The notes beneath the pieces were generated by a model. The model saw only the letters and a program-made list of their open reading frames with translations, searched no databases and had not been told where the DNA came from. Below, piece after piece: positions 7,250 to 15,238 of a stretch of DNA of 17,415 nt (position 1 is the stretch's first letter; each line of letters starts with the position of its first letter). This DNA comes from CAZZIZ01 sp964654535 (GTDB taxonomy: Bacteria > Bacteroidota > Bacteroidia > Chitinophagales > UBA2359). The stretch lies in the NCBI GenBank assembly GCA_964654535.1, contig CAZZIZ010000057.1, positions 1-17,415 of the forward strand, given 5' to 3'. Made by a program: the position numbers and the translations under genes.

Positions 7250-7398
7250 AACCCGCAGCCAGGATAGAAGCGGTATGAGGTGCTTGGAAAGTGTATTGAG
7301 CCTGACCGTGCAGAGCGACCAGAGGAAGCTCCTGCCAAGGTCTTAGGCGAAAACACTTTCCAAGTGCCGAGTACAAGCGGATAGCCTGTTGCTGCCCA
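7250..7398 (+). repeat. Structured intergenic repeat, divergent copy C
   Basis: It has a first box GCAGCCAGGATAGAAGCGG and a last box AAGCGGATAGCCTG followed by CTGCCCAAAT. These match GGGATAGTAGC and AGCGGATAGCCC of the copy at 17235, but the base helix is CAGG/CCTG instead of GGG/CCC. Inside, ACACTTTCCAAG (7353-7364) pairs with CTTGGAAAGTGT (7283-7294) across a loop of about 58 bases. That loop holds a further GCCTGACC/GGTCTTAGGC stem. The plus orientation is assigned from the box order. It ends about 10 bp from the stop of the 147-aa membrane protein gene, which is on the opposite strand. Confidence 0.55.
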
Positions 7399-7406
7399 AA
7401 TAATAT

Positions 7407-7850
7407 TTACTGAGACTCTAAAAAAGTCGCCACAGATCGCAAAACCAAAGCCATAAACAATCCCACGATGTAAAAAAGATTGCAGGCTTTAAAAAATTGG
7501 TTGTAGGCATAGAACTCGTAAAATTGCGTGCCGCTGAGGTAAGTCGTTAGTGAAAACAAAATGATAACCAAGACCACATAACAAATCAAAGTGGCCAACA
7601 AAAAGCGCCAATAGTTTTCGCTAAAAAAACCGAGGGTCATAGACAACCAGACATAAAAAAGCAGGCAACACATAACTACCATCCACTCTACCCCAGGTTC
7701 CGGATTTAACCAGCGCCCTAGATACAGGCTCGGTAAAAAGGCAATCAGCAAACCCAATAAAATATTGAAGGGCTTGAGCTTTTTAACCGTTTCAAAAGAT
7801 GAAGGAAGAATAGGTTTCGCCACAATGTGAATGTAGCACATTCCCGGCAC
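7407..7850 (-). CDS. Small four-helix membrane protein of unknown function
   Basis: I do not recognise this 147-aa protein. It has four hydrophobic segments, near residues 27-46, 55-73, 80-105 and 120-141, with aromatic residues clustering in the loop between the last two (QFYEFYAYNQFF). The listed start is GTG at 7850. ATG at 7841 and GTG at 7823 are alternatives that would shorten the N-terminus by 3 or 9 residues; AAGGTG lies a few bases before the first. The gene begins about 26 bp after the stop of the pseudo-transglutaminase gene on the same strand and is probably the last gene of that operon. Beyond its stop comes repeat copy C. Membrane location is the only safe prediction. Confidence 0.7.
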   Translation of the reverse strand: MPGMCYIHIVAKPILPSSFETVKKLKPFNILLGLLIAFLPSLYLGRWLNPEPGVEWMVVMCCLLFYVWLSMTLGFFSENYWRFLLATLICYVVLVIILFSLTTYLSGTQFYEFYAYNQFFKACNLFYIVGLFMALVLRSVATFLESQ

Positions 7851-7876
7851 TGCACCTTTTCAATTTCCCTTTCTCG

Positions 7877-9883
7877 CTATTTTGGTTCGAAGATTAATGT
7901 GATTTTGTTAAAATCAGCGGCAGTATTTATTACGTCTCTAAAACTATCGAAGAAACTCGCTGGGTACGAAGCCTTATCGTAAGACTCGTGAATTGTAACG
8001 GTCACGGTATCTCCTTCTTGTGTATAGTCGCAACGGAAGAAAACCTTATGCTCATCGGTACTCGCGTCTCTAGTAAGTTTCAAGTCATCTAAGTTGGTAA
8101 CCTTATAGTTTTCCGGAATATTAAAACTGATGTTGTAATAATATTCGTGGGCCAGCGTTGACACTACATCAAAACGGCGCTCCAACTTTTCATCAAAATA
8201 CATCTGCGATTGTGGACCGATAATCATTCCTATTTTAAACAAATAGTTTTTACCACCTTTTTCTATAAATTCATCACTGATGAGTTTATACTTTGACACA
8301 AAGGGTTTGACGCCAAAGTGCTCCGAAGCATTGTTCTCGAAACTTAAACTTTCTGGAATGTATTTGTCTTCGTACATACCCATGACGTAGCGGTTGAACT
8401 CTTCCATTTTGTCTTTCTCGACAACGTCAAAAAGTGGCTGATATCCCTTCACAGCTAAGCCAGTCGCGGCAGCATGCATATCCATGTCAATCTCATCGAA
8501 GTCGCCGTCGATTTTGATCTCTGCCTTTAGTCTTACTATGTTCTCCTCCAATGCGGACTCTGGGAGTTTACCTACCTTGCCCATTCCGGTTACAAGATCG
8601 CCTACTTTAACTTCCTTAATGATTAAAGCGTTGTTTCCTAGGTAAAACGGGTTAATCAGATTTAAACGGGAGAGGTTGTCGGTTGGATCAATCACGACGT
8701 CCAAATCAGGAAAATACAAGAGACTGTTGTCAAGAAATAAATAAGTCTCAAAGTCGGGATCGAATTGAAAATCGGAACGATTAGAGGTAATGGCTATACG
8801 TGGAGCTAAATCAAATTTCTTAGCCAAATGCGAAAAGAGTCTTAGCCCACCAATATCATTGTAGCCTTTATTACTGAGTACATAGGCCAGATCTTCTAAT
8901 GCTTTTTCTGGGCTATCTACGTAGATGAAATTGGTTTTAACGTACTGTTCTATAGCGAGCAGTTTGGCTTTGTCATCTGCTCCTTTCTCTATCTCAATTT
9001 GATCAACCAACTTATTGAGTGATTTGCTGGTTGCCTTTGTCAGTTCTACGTTAACTCTGTTGAAATAATTCTTACTGGCAAACCCAAACGAATTGGCATC
9101 GGCAACGCCGGCATAAGCGTTTCGATCCAATTTGTAGATGTAGTATTTCTTGTTGGCATCGTCGTGAGCCATTGGTTCGGAAACAAACTTGCCAATATTC
9201 TTTTCATTGATACTCCACTTGGTAAGATTGTCGTCTAATGCCTCACGCACTATTTCGGACATGCCATTATAGCTTTTGAATTTGTAGTCTAGATTTCTAC
9301 TAGCAATTAATTCAAAATCGTACTCGGCTACTGGATAATTGGATTCCAAATAGGTTATAAAACCGTACAAATGAGGTGGTTTCTTTTGTCGATAGAGGTA
9401 CTCCAATTCCGATCCCACTTCTAAGCCTTCAAGTGCATAGTAATTGAATTCTCTGCCGGTCTCTTCATCCTTACCGCTAAGAATTTTGCTTGCATCGAGC
9501 ATTTCGACTTTACCATCGGGGCTTGTAACTCTGGCTTTGTTTTCTACCAAAACCCCGTTTTCACCTAAAGGAATGTAAATACGATTGTTCTCTTCAACTG
9601 CCTTATCTGAGTTTAGTCGAATTCTATTGTGGGTTATTGAATTTTCAACCAGTCGCGATGAACCTACGCCTATTTCTATATACTTCCTTTTTAAAATCAC
9701 CACCGCATCTTCCTCTTTCAAAGAATCTGGGAGAACATAGGGGTCTGGTGTTTCTTCCCAAGTGTAGGATTCACGAACCAACTCCGTTTCTTGCGCAGAT
9801 AAAGTTTGACCAACAATGCTAAGCAATAGAAAAATGCTGAAACACAATGCGATGCTAGGGTTATTTTTTTTGTAGTACAACAT
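7877..9883 (-). CDS. Exported DUF3857 protein with degenerate transglutaminase-like domain
   Basis: With ATG at 9883 the protein is 668 aa and begins with a clear signal peptide (about 1-30, ending TLSA|Q). The frame stays open to 9973, but that start would bury the signal peptide and overlap the preceding gene by 113 bp. Region 60-240 matches DUF3857 and region 290-400 the transglutaminase-like fold; the rest is beta-rich. Compared with the neighbouring paralogue, the nucleophile motif GDCKD is replaced by KGYND (339-343, Tyr or Asn in place of Cys) and the DNH histidine by DNS (S387), while the Asp of DPTD (D399) remains. It should therefore be catalytically dead as a protease or transglutaminase and may serve as a binding partner or scaffold (inference). 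It overlaps the end of the paralogue's gene by 23 bp. Confidence 0.85.
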   Translation of the reverse strand: MLYYKKNNPSIALCFSIFLLLSIVGQTLSAQETELVRESYTWEETPDPYVLPDSLKEEDAVVILKRKYIEIGVGSSRLVENSITHNRIRLNSDKAVEENNRIYIPLGENGVLVENKARVTSPDGKVEMLDASKILSGKDEETGREFNYYALEGLEVGSELEYLYRQKKPPHLYGFITYLESNYPVAEYDFELIASRNLDYKFKSYNGMSEIVREALDDNLTKWSINEKNIGKFVSEPMAHDDANKKYYIYKLDRNAYAGVADANSFGFASKNYFNRVNVELTKATSKSLNKLVDQIEIEKGADDKAKLLAIEQYVKTNFIYVDSPEKALEDLAYVLSNKGYNDIGGLRLFSHLAKKFDLAPRIAITSNRSDFQFDPDFETYLFLDNSLLYFPDLDVVIDPTDNLSRLNLINPFYLGNNALIIKEVKVGDLVTGMGKVGKLPESALEENIVRLKAEIKIDGDFDEIDMDMHAAATGLAVKGYQPLFDVVEKDKMEEFNRYVMGMYEDKYIPESLSFENNASEHFGVKPFVSKYKLISDEFIEKGGKNYLFKIGMIIGPQSQMYFDEKLERRFDVVSTLAHEYYYNISFNIPENYKVTNLDDLKLTRDASTDEHKVFFRCDYTQEGDTVTVTIHESYDKASYPASFFDSFRDVINTAADFNKITLIFEPK

Positions 9884-11777
9884 TTTCACGATAGGCTTTT
9901 TTAATCTTTTTGATAAAATCTCTGTGCGCCACAAAGCTTTGTGGCTCAATACTAATGGCATCAAAACAAACATCTAGATTGTAAACTACCGTTTGGTTTT
10001 TTAACTCGTAGTCTATACTAAAGTTTACTTCTTCCGTCGATTCATTAACACTTTCCGGCATAAATTCTACTTCATACCCTTCAGGAATTTTTAAATGATA
10101 CTCTCTTTTAAAATTGAAGGCATTTTCAAGTTCCATAGCGTACTTACGATCTTTATCTATAATCATTTTGGCCAAGACTTTTTCGAGATTCATGTTTATG
10201 AGGATTTTGTCATTGGTAACATTAACGTAATCGGGCAACTCGAAATTCATGTCAAGCTGCACGTGATCTGGCTCAGTGATCTTAGCAACCACATTACTCA
10301 CTGTACATTTATTATTGCCTTTACCGTATAAGCTGTTGTTGGCTTTGTCTCGTTTGTTTTCCTGAATGTTCTTTTCAACAGAGTAATGATTCCGAGCTGA
10401 GAAACCATAAAAGTCCAAAGTGGTTTCCGCCTTAAGTAAATTGTCAACGATGGTAAGCTCAGCTGTTTCTTGTAAACCCGAACGGTCACAGGAAACGACA
10501 GGTACATCGACAATTTCGTACTCGTCTTTGGACTTATAAATCATTACTTGCTTGCCTTGAATAAAATTGGATGGATAGCCGAAGGGCAAATACTCGTCGG
10601 TAGCATCTAAAAAGTAAATCTTGTCCGCTTCTTTATCTCTATAGGTCGCAATCATATGATTGTCGACAAAGACTCCGGCGTGGTCGGAGTACTTATAAGG
10701 AAGATCTCTTGTGCCTACCCAAGTGTAGTTGCCTTCTATGCCAGCCAAATTGAGCAGCTTAACAATTACTGAAGACATATCCTTGCAATCGCCATAGCGC
10801 TTTTCACACACTTGCTTTGGATTCCGAGGGATGAAGCCACCCATATTGTCTTCGAAAGCGATATAATTTATGTTGCCTTGCACCCACTGAAAAACGCTTT
10901 CCACCTTGTCTCTCTCAGATGTAATTCCAACAGTTAAGGAATCGACTAAGTCTTGCATAAAGTCATCGCCGGTAATATCCATCTCATCAATGAGTGAGCT
11001 GTACCAGCGAAACAAATCTTTTGGTCCTTTTAAAACGACTTCTTCTTGTCCATTTTTCTGATAGGACTTCACGGTCATTTGGACGTGGGGCACAACTTTT
11101 TGAAAGGAAGGTCCACCAGATTCCAGATCGATGGGCTCCATGTTTTTGAAATGGTAGGTGTATTGCATTCGCCCTCCTACTTGCTTTTCTTGTCGGTCGA
11201 ACTTAACTCCATCCATATTGAATTCCAAAAATCTTATTTCAACTCCTTTATCGGCAACTACTTTAAGTTTGGAATCCAAAACGGGAACCCAGCTCCCGAA
11301 GTATGCTCCGGGGATAAAGAGGTCATTCTTTACATGCTGACTATAGCTAAGTTGTGTTTTCCCTCCTTCGCGCAGGTCGTCAAACCTAAATTTAATGGTG
11401 CTTTGGTCATCGTAAAAAAATTGATCCGAAATGGTTTCTTGTATATCGAAGTCTTTCACCTTTCTGCCCTTTTTACCATCTGAACTGGGCAAGAAGCTTT
11501 TGGCTTTTATCTCGGTTACTTCAAAAAAGTTTGAAAAGCCAACGCTTTGATCGGCATATGAAGAAGCCATTTCATTGAGATACATCTCCTCCTCATAATT
11601 GTCCATAGTAATATTCAGGCTATCTGCTTGAACAGTAATATCTATAACACGTTCGTTTTTCAAAATAACCTTGGGTGTTTTCGGGTATTGCACCTTTAAC
11701 ACCTCGTAACTAGCTGCATTCTGTCCTGGCAATAGTGCTGGCAACAGGATTAGTACCAGTAAATAAAACACTCTCAT
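9861..11777 (-). CDS. Exported DUF3857 transglutaminase-like protein with intact triad
   Basis: This 638-aa protein has an N-terminal signal peptide (about 1-18, LLPG|QN). Residues about 45-215 match DUF3857. Residues about 280-395 match the transglutaminase-like cysteine-protease fold, with FIPRNPKQVCEKRYGDCKDMSS giving the nucleophile C331, VDNHMIA giving H374 and FLDATDEY giving D391. A beta-rich C-terminal region ends LQKK. Such proteins are common in Bacteroidota, often paired with a second DUF3857 protein, and their substrates are unknown; peptide hydrolysis or crosslinking in the periplasm is the family-based expectation. The ATG at 11777 starts 6 bp after the MORN-repeat gene stop, and the gene's last 23 bp overlap the pseudo-transglutaminase gene, so the three are very probably co-transcribed. 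Confidence 0.88.
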   Translation of the reverse strand: MRVFYLLVLILLPALLPGQNAASYEVLKVQYPKTPKVILKNERVIDITVQADSLNITMDNYEEEMYLNEMASSYADQSVGFSNFFEVTEIKAKSFLPSSDGKKGRKVKDFDIQETISDQFFYDDQSTIKFRFDDLREGGKTQLSYSQHVKNDLFIPGAYFGSWVPVLDSKLKVVADKGVEIRFLEFNMDGVKFDRQEKQVGGRMQYTYHFKNMEPIDLESGGPSFQKVVPHVQMTVKSYQKNGQEEVVLKGPKDLFRWYSSLIDEMDITGDDFMQDLVDSLTVGITSERDKVESVFQWVQGNINYIAFEDNMGGFIPRNPKQVCEKRYGDCKDMSSVIVKLLNLAGIEGNYTWVGTRDLPYKYSDHAGVFVDNHMIATYRDKEADKIYFLDATDEYLPFGYPSNFIQGKQVMIYKSKDEYEIVDVPVVSCDRSGLQETAELTIVDNLLKAETTLDFYGFSARNHYSVEKNIQENKRDKANNSLYGKGNNKCTVSNVVAKITEPDHVQLDMNFELPDYVNVTNDKILINMNLEKVLAKMIIDKDRKYAMELENAFNFKREYHLKIPEGYEVEFMPESVNESTEEVNFSIDYELKNQTVVYNLDVCFDAISIEPQSFVAHRDFIKKIKKAYRENVVLQKK

Positions 11778-11783
11778 AAATCT

Positions 11784-14700
11784 CTACTTAATTTCATACA
11801 AGGTACCTCCAAAGTACATGCGCGTTTCAGTCAGCCTTCCATTCTGGTCGAAATATTGAAACTCTCCTTCTTTCTCGTTCAAGTAATAGGTACCTGTTGA
11901 TTTAACCTTTCCATTGGGATGATAGTATGTTCCTACTCCCATTTTGTCGCCATAATAATAAACTGCCTCAAAATCTAGTTGACCATCTTCATGGTACCAT
12001 TGGCACTTACCGTGTCTGTAGCCTTTTTCATAAGTAGAATTAACTCGATTTTGCCCTGAGACGTAGTACAACTTATACGACCCAGAACGTAAACCGTATT
12101 TGTAAGTTGCCTCAAGGGAAGGTTTTCCATTTGCAAAGAAGGCCTTCACCTCTCCATCTCCATTTTTGATAGGAATTTTTTCTACCTCCTTGCCATCGGC
12201 TCCGAGGTAAGAGTAAGCATATAATCTGTCATGGTCATAGTGTCTTATGACTTGTAAATCTCCAGAAGGTGCAAAGGATTTATGATAACCATGTATATCT
12301 CCATACTTGTACTCCAACTCTAATGATTGAGCACCATTTCGAAAATACGTTTTATAGATCCCATGCAATTTACCATCGCGGTAGTTAGATTCTGATTCTA
12401 AACTTCCGTCATCAAAATACTCTTTATATACTCCTTCTAAATCGCCATATTCATAAGTTCCTTCATCTCGCAACTGACCATTGACGTGGTACCATTTCCA
12501 AGGACCGTGCTGATCGTCATTGACATACTCCCCAACACTAGATATTTGCTTGTTCGGAAAATACACGGTACTGGTTCCGTCAACGGAACCACCTCGATAA
12601 GTCCGCTCTCTTCCTTTTACTCCATTTGGAAATGTGAAGGTATCAACGCCTTCACCATTAACTATTTTCGAATGTCCCCAAATCTCTCCATCAGGACCCA
12701 TACGAACTACCTCCTTAGGAAAACCGTCGTCATATTTTACTTTTAGCCATAGCTTTCCGTTGTTATTATAGAAGAGGTTCCATCCTTGTGGTTCACCAGC
12801 ATCAAAGTACTGATCCGATAGCATATCCCCTTTCTTCGAGTAGTTCAAATAGCGCCCTTCAAAATCGCTGTCAAGATAGTACACGTAATATTCGACTGCC
12901 CCATTTGGATAGTATTGGGTATGTAATCCTTCTTTACTTCCCTCATTCATTTCGTAGGTCGAATAAACCGAACCATCTGGGTAGTAGGAGGTGCCTTCAC
13001 CGTCCTTGCTCCCATCTTTAAAAATGGATTGATCATCGAGATTACCATACTTATCGTAAAACTTCCAAACACCGCTGCGCTTTCCGTTTTTATACGTGCC
13101 GTCGGTTTGTTTAGAACCCCAAGGGTTAATCGAATTGATTTTGGAAAGTCCTTTTTTCGAATCATCAGACGCTAACATTTTTCCATCGGGATCCATGCAC
13201 TTATAGCCAATCATCTTACCATTCTTATAATTGAACTCCATCGTTAGGTTTCCGTCTTCGTCATATTCAGTCGCAGTACCGGTTAACTTCCCCTTCTCAT
13301 CGAAATTTTCCTTGTCCGTTAAATTGCCATTGTAGTCGTAGGTCAACCACTCTCCCACCTGCGTGCTTTCGGCATAGCGACCTTTGGTATACAACTGTCC
13401 GTTTGAATAGTAAGACTCATAGTCTCCTTCAAACTCACCATTCTCGTAATTACTTACAATTGACTTTTCACCGTTATGGTAGAAGCGTTCAAATAGTCCA
13501 TCGAGTCTATTATTGACAAACTTGCCCTTAGCAGAAATTTTACCATCTGGATAATACGCAGCGTACTTTCCATCGCGAACATCGTCTTTGTAATCGAATT
13601 CATACTTCAAATCTCCATTTGGGAAAAAGCCTTTCAATACGCCCTGAGCTTCACCGTTGACATATTTCAGCTCTTCATATTTGTAGCCGACTTTCTTATA
13701 GGTCTCCGACATTCCGTTTAGCTTATCATTCTTAAGCATACGTTTAAGTAGAACCGTACCGTCTTGTGCATAGAAAACGGTTTCTCCGTTTAGTTCGCCG
13801 CCTTTAAACTCACTAGTTCTTTCTAAGTTTCCGTTTTGATAGTAGTATTCCCATTTTCCCGTGGCATCGCCGGTTTTTGAAACTTGTCCTTTCCGAGAGA
13901 TGTATCCTTCCTCGTCGATAAACAAACAGGGTCCAGACAACTTCTTTGTTGATTTGTTATAACCGCCAACCAATTCAACTCCAGGGCTGTTGTACCAATA
14001 ACGAGCTTTGGGCATATCCAAACCTTCCGGAGTCTCACGCCAAGCATATTGTTCACTCCACCAGCCCACAGCTTGCTCGCCGACATTCTTAATGTCTTTT
14101 ATTTTTTTCGAAAAGAGTTTTTGATGTCGATCATTCTGAGAGCTGTAAGAAATAAAATAGGAGAATGGTTCGAAAAGATTATTGTCTAAAATCTTATCAT
14201 AAAAAGGCAGGTAATTTTTGGTCCAAAAACCTTTTTGGTTTTTATCGGCTTCAGTTAACACTAGGTAGAGTTGCTTTATAAAAGGAAAACTAAGCTTAGA
14301 AGGAGTCTTATACTTTGCATCTAAGGCGATATAGTTACTGATCAATTGATCGACATCCTCGAAACTCTCTTCAGTATTATTGATTTTAAGCCCAGATATT
14401 TCTACGTCTTGCTTGGCACTTACTAGGTCATTTACTCCAGCTAAGACCGCCAAGGACTTAGGAGAATCGGGCTCAATAAAAAGTGCTGTGGTTAGTGACA
14501 ATACTGCTTGGGTTAGTGCACCCGCTTCCATAGACAATACAGCTAAAGCAGTATGCGCTTCACTGTTAAAAGGAAACCGCTCCGCTGCATCCTGAAAAGT
14601 AAGAAGTGCTTTATCGTATTGCTCCGAGTCTTTATAATTGTAACCCTTATAGACGTAGAAAGATGGGTAGTACGGAAAACGCTCAATAGCATCGTCAAAA

Positions 14701-15119
14701 AGCTGAATAGCTTCGTCGTAGCGCTCCAACTTATTAAGTGCGACTCCTTTATTCAAATGAAAAATAGTCAGGTAATCTTCATTAATGGCAATACCTTCGT
14801 CACACAGCTTGATAGCGGCTTCATTATCACCATTTTCCATATTCAATTGACAAACTACTCTTTGTAATAAAGCAGCGTTATACGACGTATCGTTGGGGTG
14901 AATCTTCTCATAATATTTTAGAGCTTCACGAAAATCTTCTTCTTCAAAGGCACTATTGGCTTTTTCTATCGAGGCAACAGGATCGTAGGGTTCTAACTTC
15001 TCTTGCTTCTTGACTTTTTCGTCAAACTTATCTTGTAATTCTTTCTTAATGTCTTGAGCACTAAGAGAAGACATGAGGGCCATCCATACTAGCGCTAGGG
15101 TACTTAAATGCTTGATCAT
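11784..15119 (-). CDS. Giant exported TPR and MORN-repeat protein
   Basis: The 1111-aa protein has a signal peptide (1-21, SLSA|QD) and about five TPR-like helical units (about 51-220). A helical linker without recognisable motifs follows (about 240-365). Residues about 372-1111 carry roughly 30 MORN/YwqK-type repeats of about 23-24 residues with the core YYxNGxxxxxxxYxxGxxxG, for example YYPDGK, YHNGE, YYSNGQ, YYPNGA and YHPNGK. Repeat near the middle (around 665-685, SKINSINPWGSKQ) is irregular. MORN arrays form elongated beta-hairpin scaffolds and TPRs bind peptides. No catalytic motif is visible, so a periplasmic or outer-membrane scaffold is the best inference. It is the first gene of the operon, 6 bp ahead of the active transglutaminase-like gene. 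The ATG at 15119 fits the signal peptide. Confidence 0.88.
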   Translation of the reverse strand: MIKHLSTLALVWMALMSSLSAQDIKKELQDKFDEKVKKQEKLEPYDPVASIEKANSAFEEEDFREALKYYEKIHPNDTSYNAALLQRVVCQLNMENGDNEAAIKLCDEGIAINEDYLTIFHLNKGVALNKLERYDEAIQLFDDAIERFPYYPSFYVYKGYNYKDSEQYDKALLTFQDAAERFPFNSEAHTALAVLSMEAGALTQAVLSLTTALFIEPDSPKSLAVLAGVNDLVSAKQDVEISGLKINNTEESFEDVDQLISNYIALDAKYKTPSKLSFPFIKQLYLVLTEADKNQKGFWTKNYLPFYDKILDNNLFEPFSYFISYSSQNDRHQKLFSKKIKDIKNVGEQAVGWWSEQYAWRETPEGLDMPKARYWYNSPGVELVGGYNKSTKKLSGPCLFIDEEGYISRKGQVSKTGDATGKWEYYYQNGNLERTSEFKGGELNGETVFYAQDGTVLLKRMLKNDKLNGMSETYKKVGYKYEELKYVNGEAQGVLKGFFPNGDLKYEFDYKDDVRDGKYAAYYPDGKISAKGKFVNNRLDGLFERFYHNGEKSIVSNYENGEFEGDYESYYSNGQLYTKGRYAESTQVGEWLTYDYNGNLTDKENFDEKGKLTGTATEYDEDGNLTMEFNYKNGKMIGYKCMDPDGKMLASDDSKKGLSKINSINPWGSKQTDGTYKNGKRSGVWKFYDKYGNLDDQSIFKDGSKDGEGTSYYPDGSVYSTYEMNEGSKEGLHTQYYPNGAVEYYVYYLDSDFEGRYLNYSKKGDMLSDQYFDAGEPQGWNLFYNNNGKLWLKVKYDDGFPKEVVRMGPDGEIWGHSKIVNGEGVDTFTFPNGVKGRERTYRGGSVDGTSTVYFPNKQISSVGEYVNDDQHGPWKWYHVNGQLRDEGTYEYGDLEGVYKEYFDDGSLESESNYRDGKLHGIYKTYFRNGAQSLELEYKYGDIHGYHKSFAPSGDLQVIRHYDHDRLYAYSYLGADGKEVEKIPIKNGDGEVKAFFANGKPSLEATYKYGLRSGSYKLYYVSGQNRVNSTYEKGYRHGKCQWYHEDGQLDFEAVYYYGDKMGVGTYYHPNGKVKSTGTYYLNEKEGEFQYFDQNGRLTETRMYFGGTLYEIK

Positions 15120-15238
15120 ATTGTTGGGAGTATAAACTATAATTGATCTTCCTAATATATGTAGTTTGTCTCAAAAAATGGCCCTGAAAACATAGATTAA
15201 CTAAGCATTTCAAGCTTAACTCTTGTTAGTATCTTCGT
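15120..15238. promoter_or_regulatory. Divergent intergenic region between MORN gene and epimerase gene
   Basis: These 119 bp must contain the start signals for both the minus-strand operon and the plus-strand pair. TATCTTCG (15230-15237) resembles the Bacteroidota -7 box TAnnTTTG but lies immediately before the epimerase ATG, without a clear TTG at the expected -33 distance. If used, it would give an almost leaderless transcript. On the minus strand I find only poor matches such as TATATTAG. No inverted-repeat operator stands out. Confidence 0.3.

Larger units (their letters stand above)
6736..7406. other. Gene-free intergenic stretch filled with dispersed repeats
   Basis: These 671 bp between the small membrane protein gene and ctlX show no convincing gene. 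From right to left they hold a structured repeat (7250-7398), a short repeat with the core cctgtcgaagaatc on the minus strand (7202-7232), a short atcctgacaatcc-type repeat (7043-7090), a second structured repeat (6871-7038) and about 135 bp of ctlX leader. Open frames at 7026-7376 and 7150-7356 are translations of the repeats and are not called. Confidence 0.75.

Noticed and set aside
7026..7376. Open frame of 116 codons on the minus strand, and another at 7150-7356
   Set aside because: Both are translations of the dispersed repeats and of structured element C. The product is low-complexity, with no family resemblance, and the two overlap in different frames.
9884..9973. Longer N-terminus for the pseudo-transglutaminase protein starting at 9973
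   Set aside because: It would place 30 residues before a clear signal peptide and overlap the previous gene by 113 bp. ATG at 9883 is far more likely.
12000..14000. CRISPR-like periodicity in the MORN-coding region
   Set aside because: The spacing of about 70 bp comes from the protein repeats; the DNA copies are not identical and there are no uniform repeats or spacers.
11784..15119. Toxin-antitoxin module based on the YwqK-antitoxin label often given to MORN-repeat proteins
   Set aside because: The protein is exported and very large and has no small toxin partner. The label comes from repeat similarity only.
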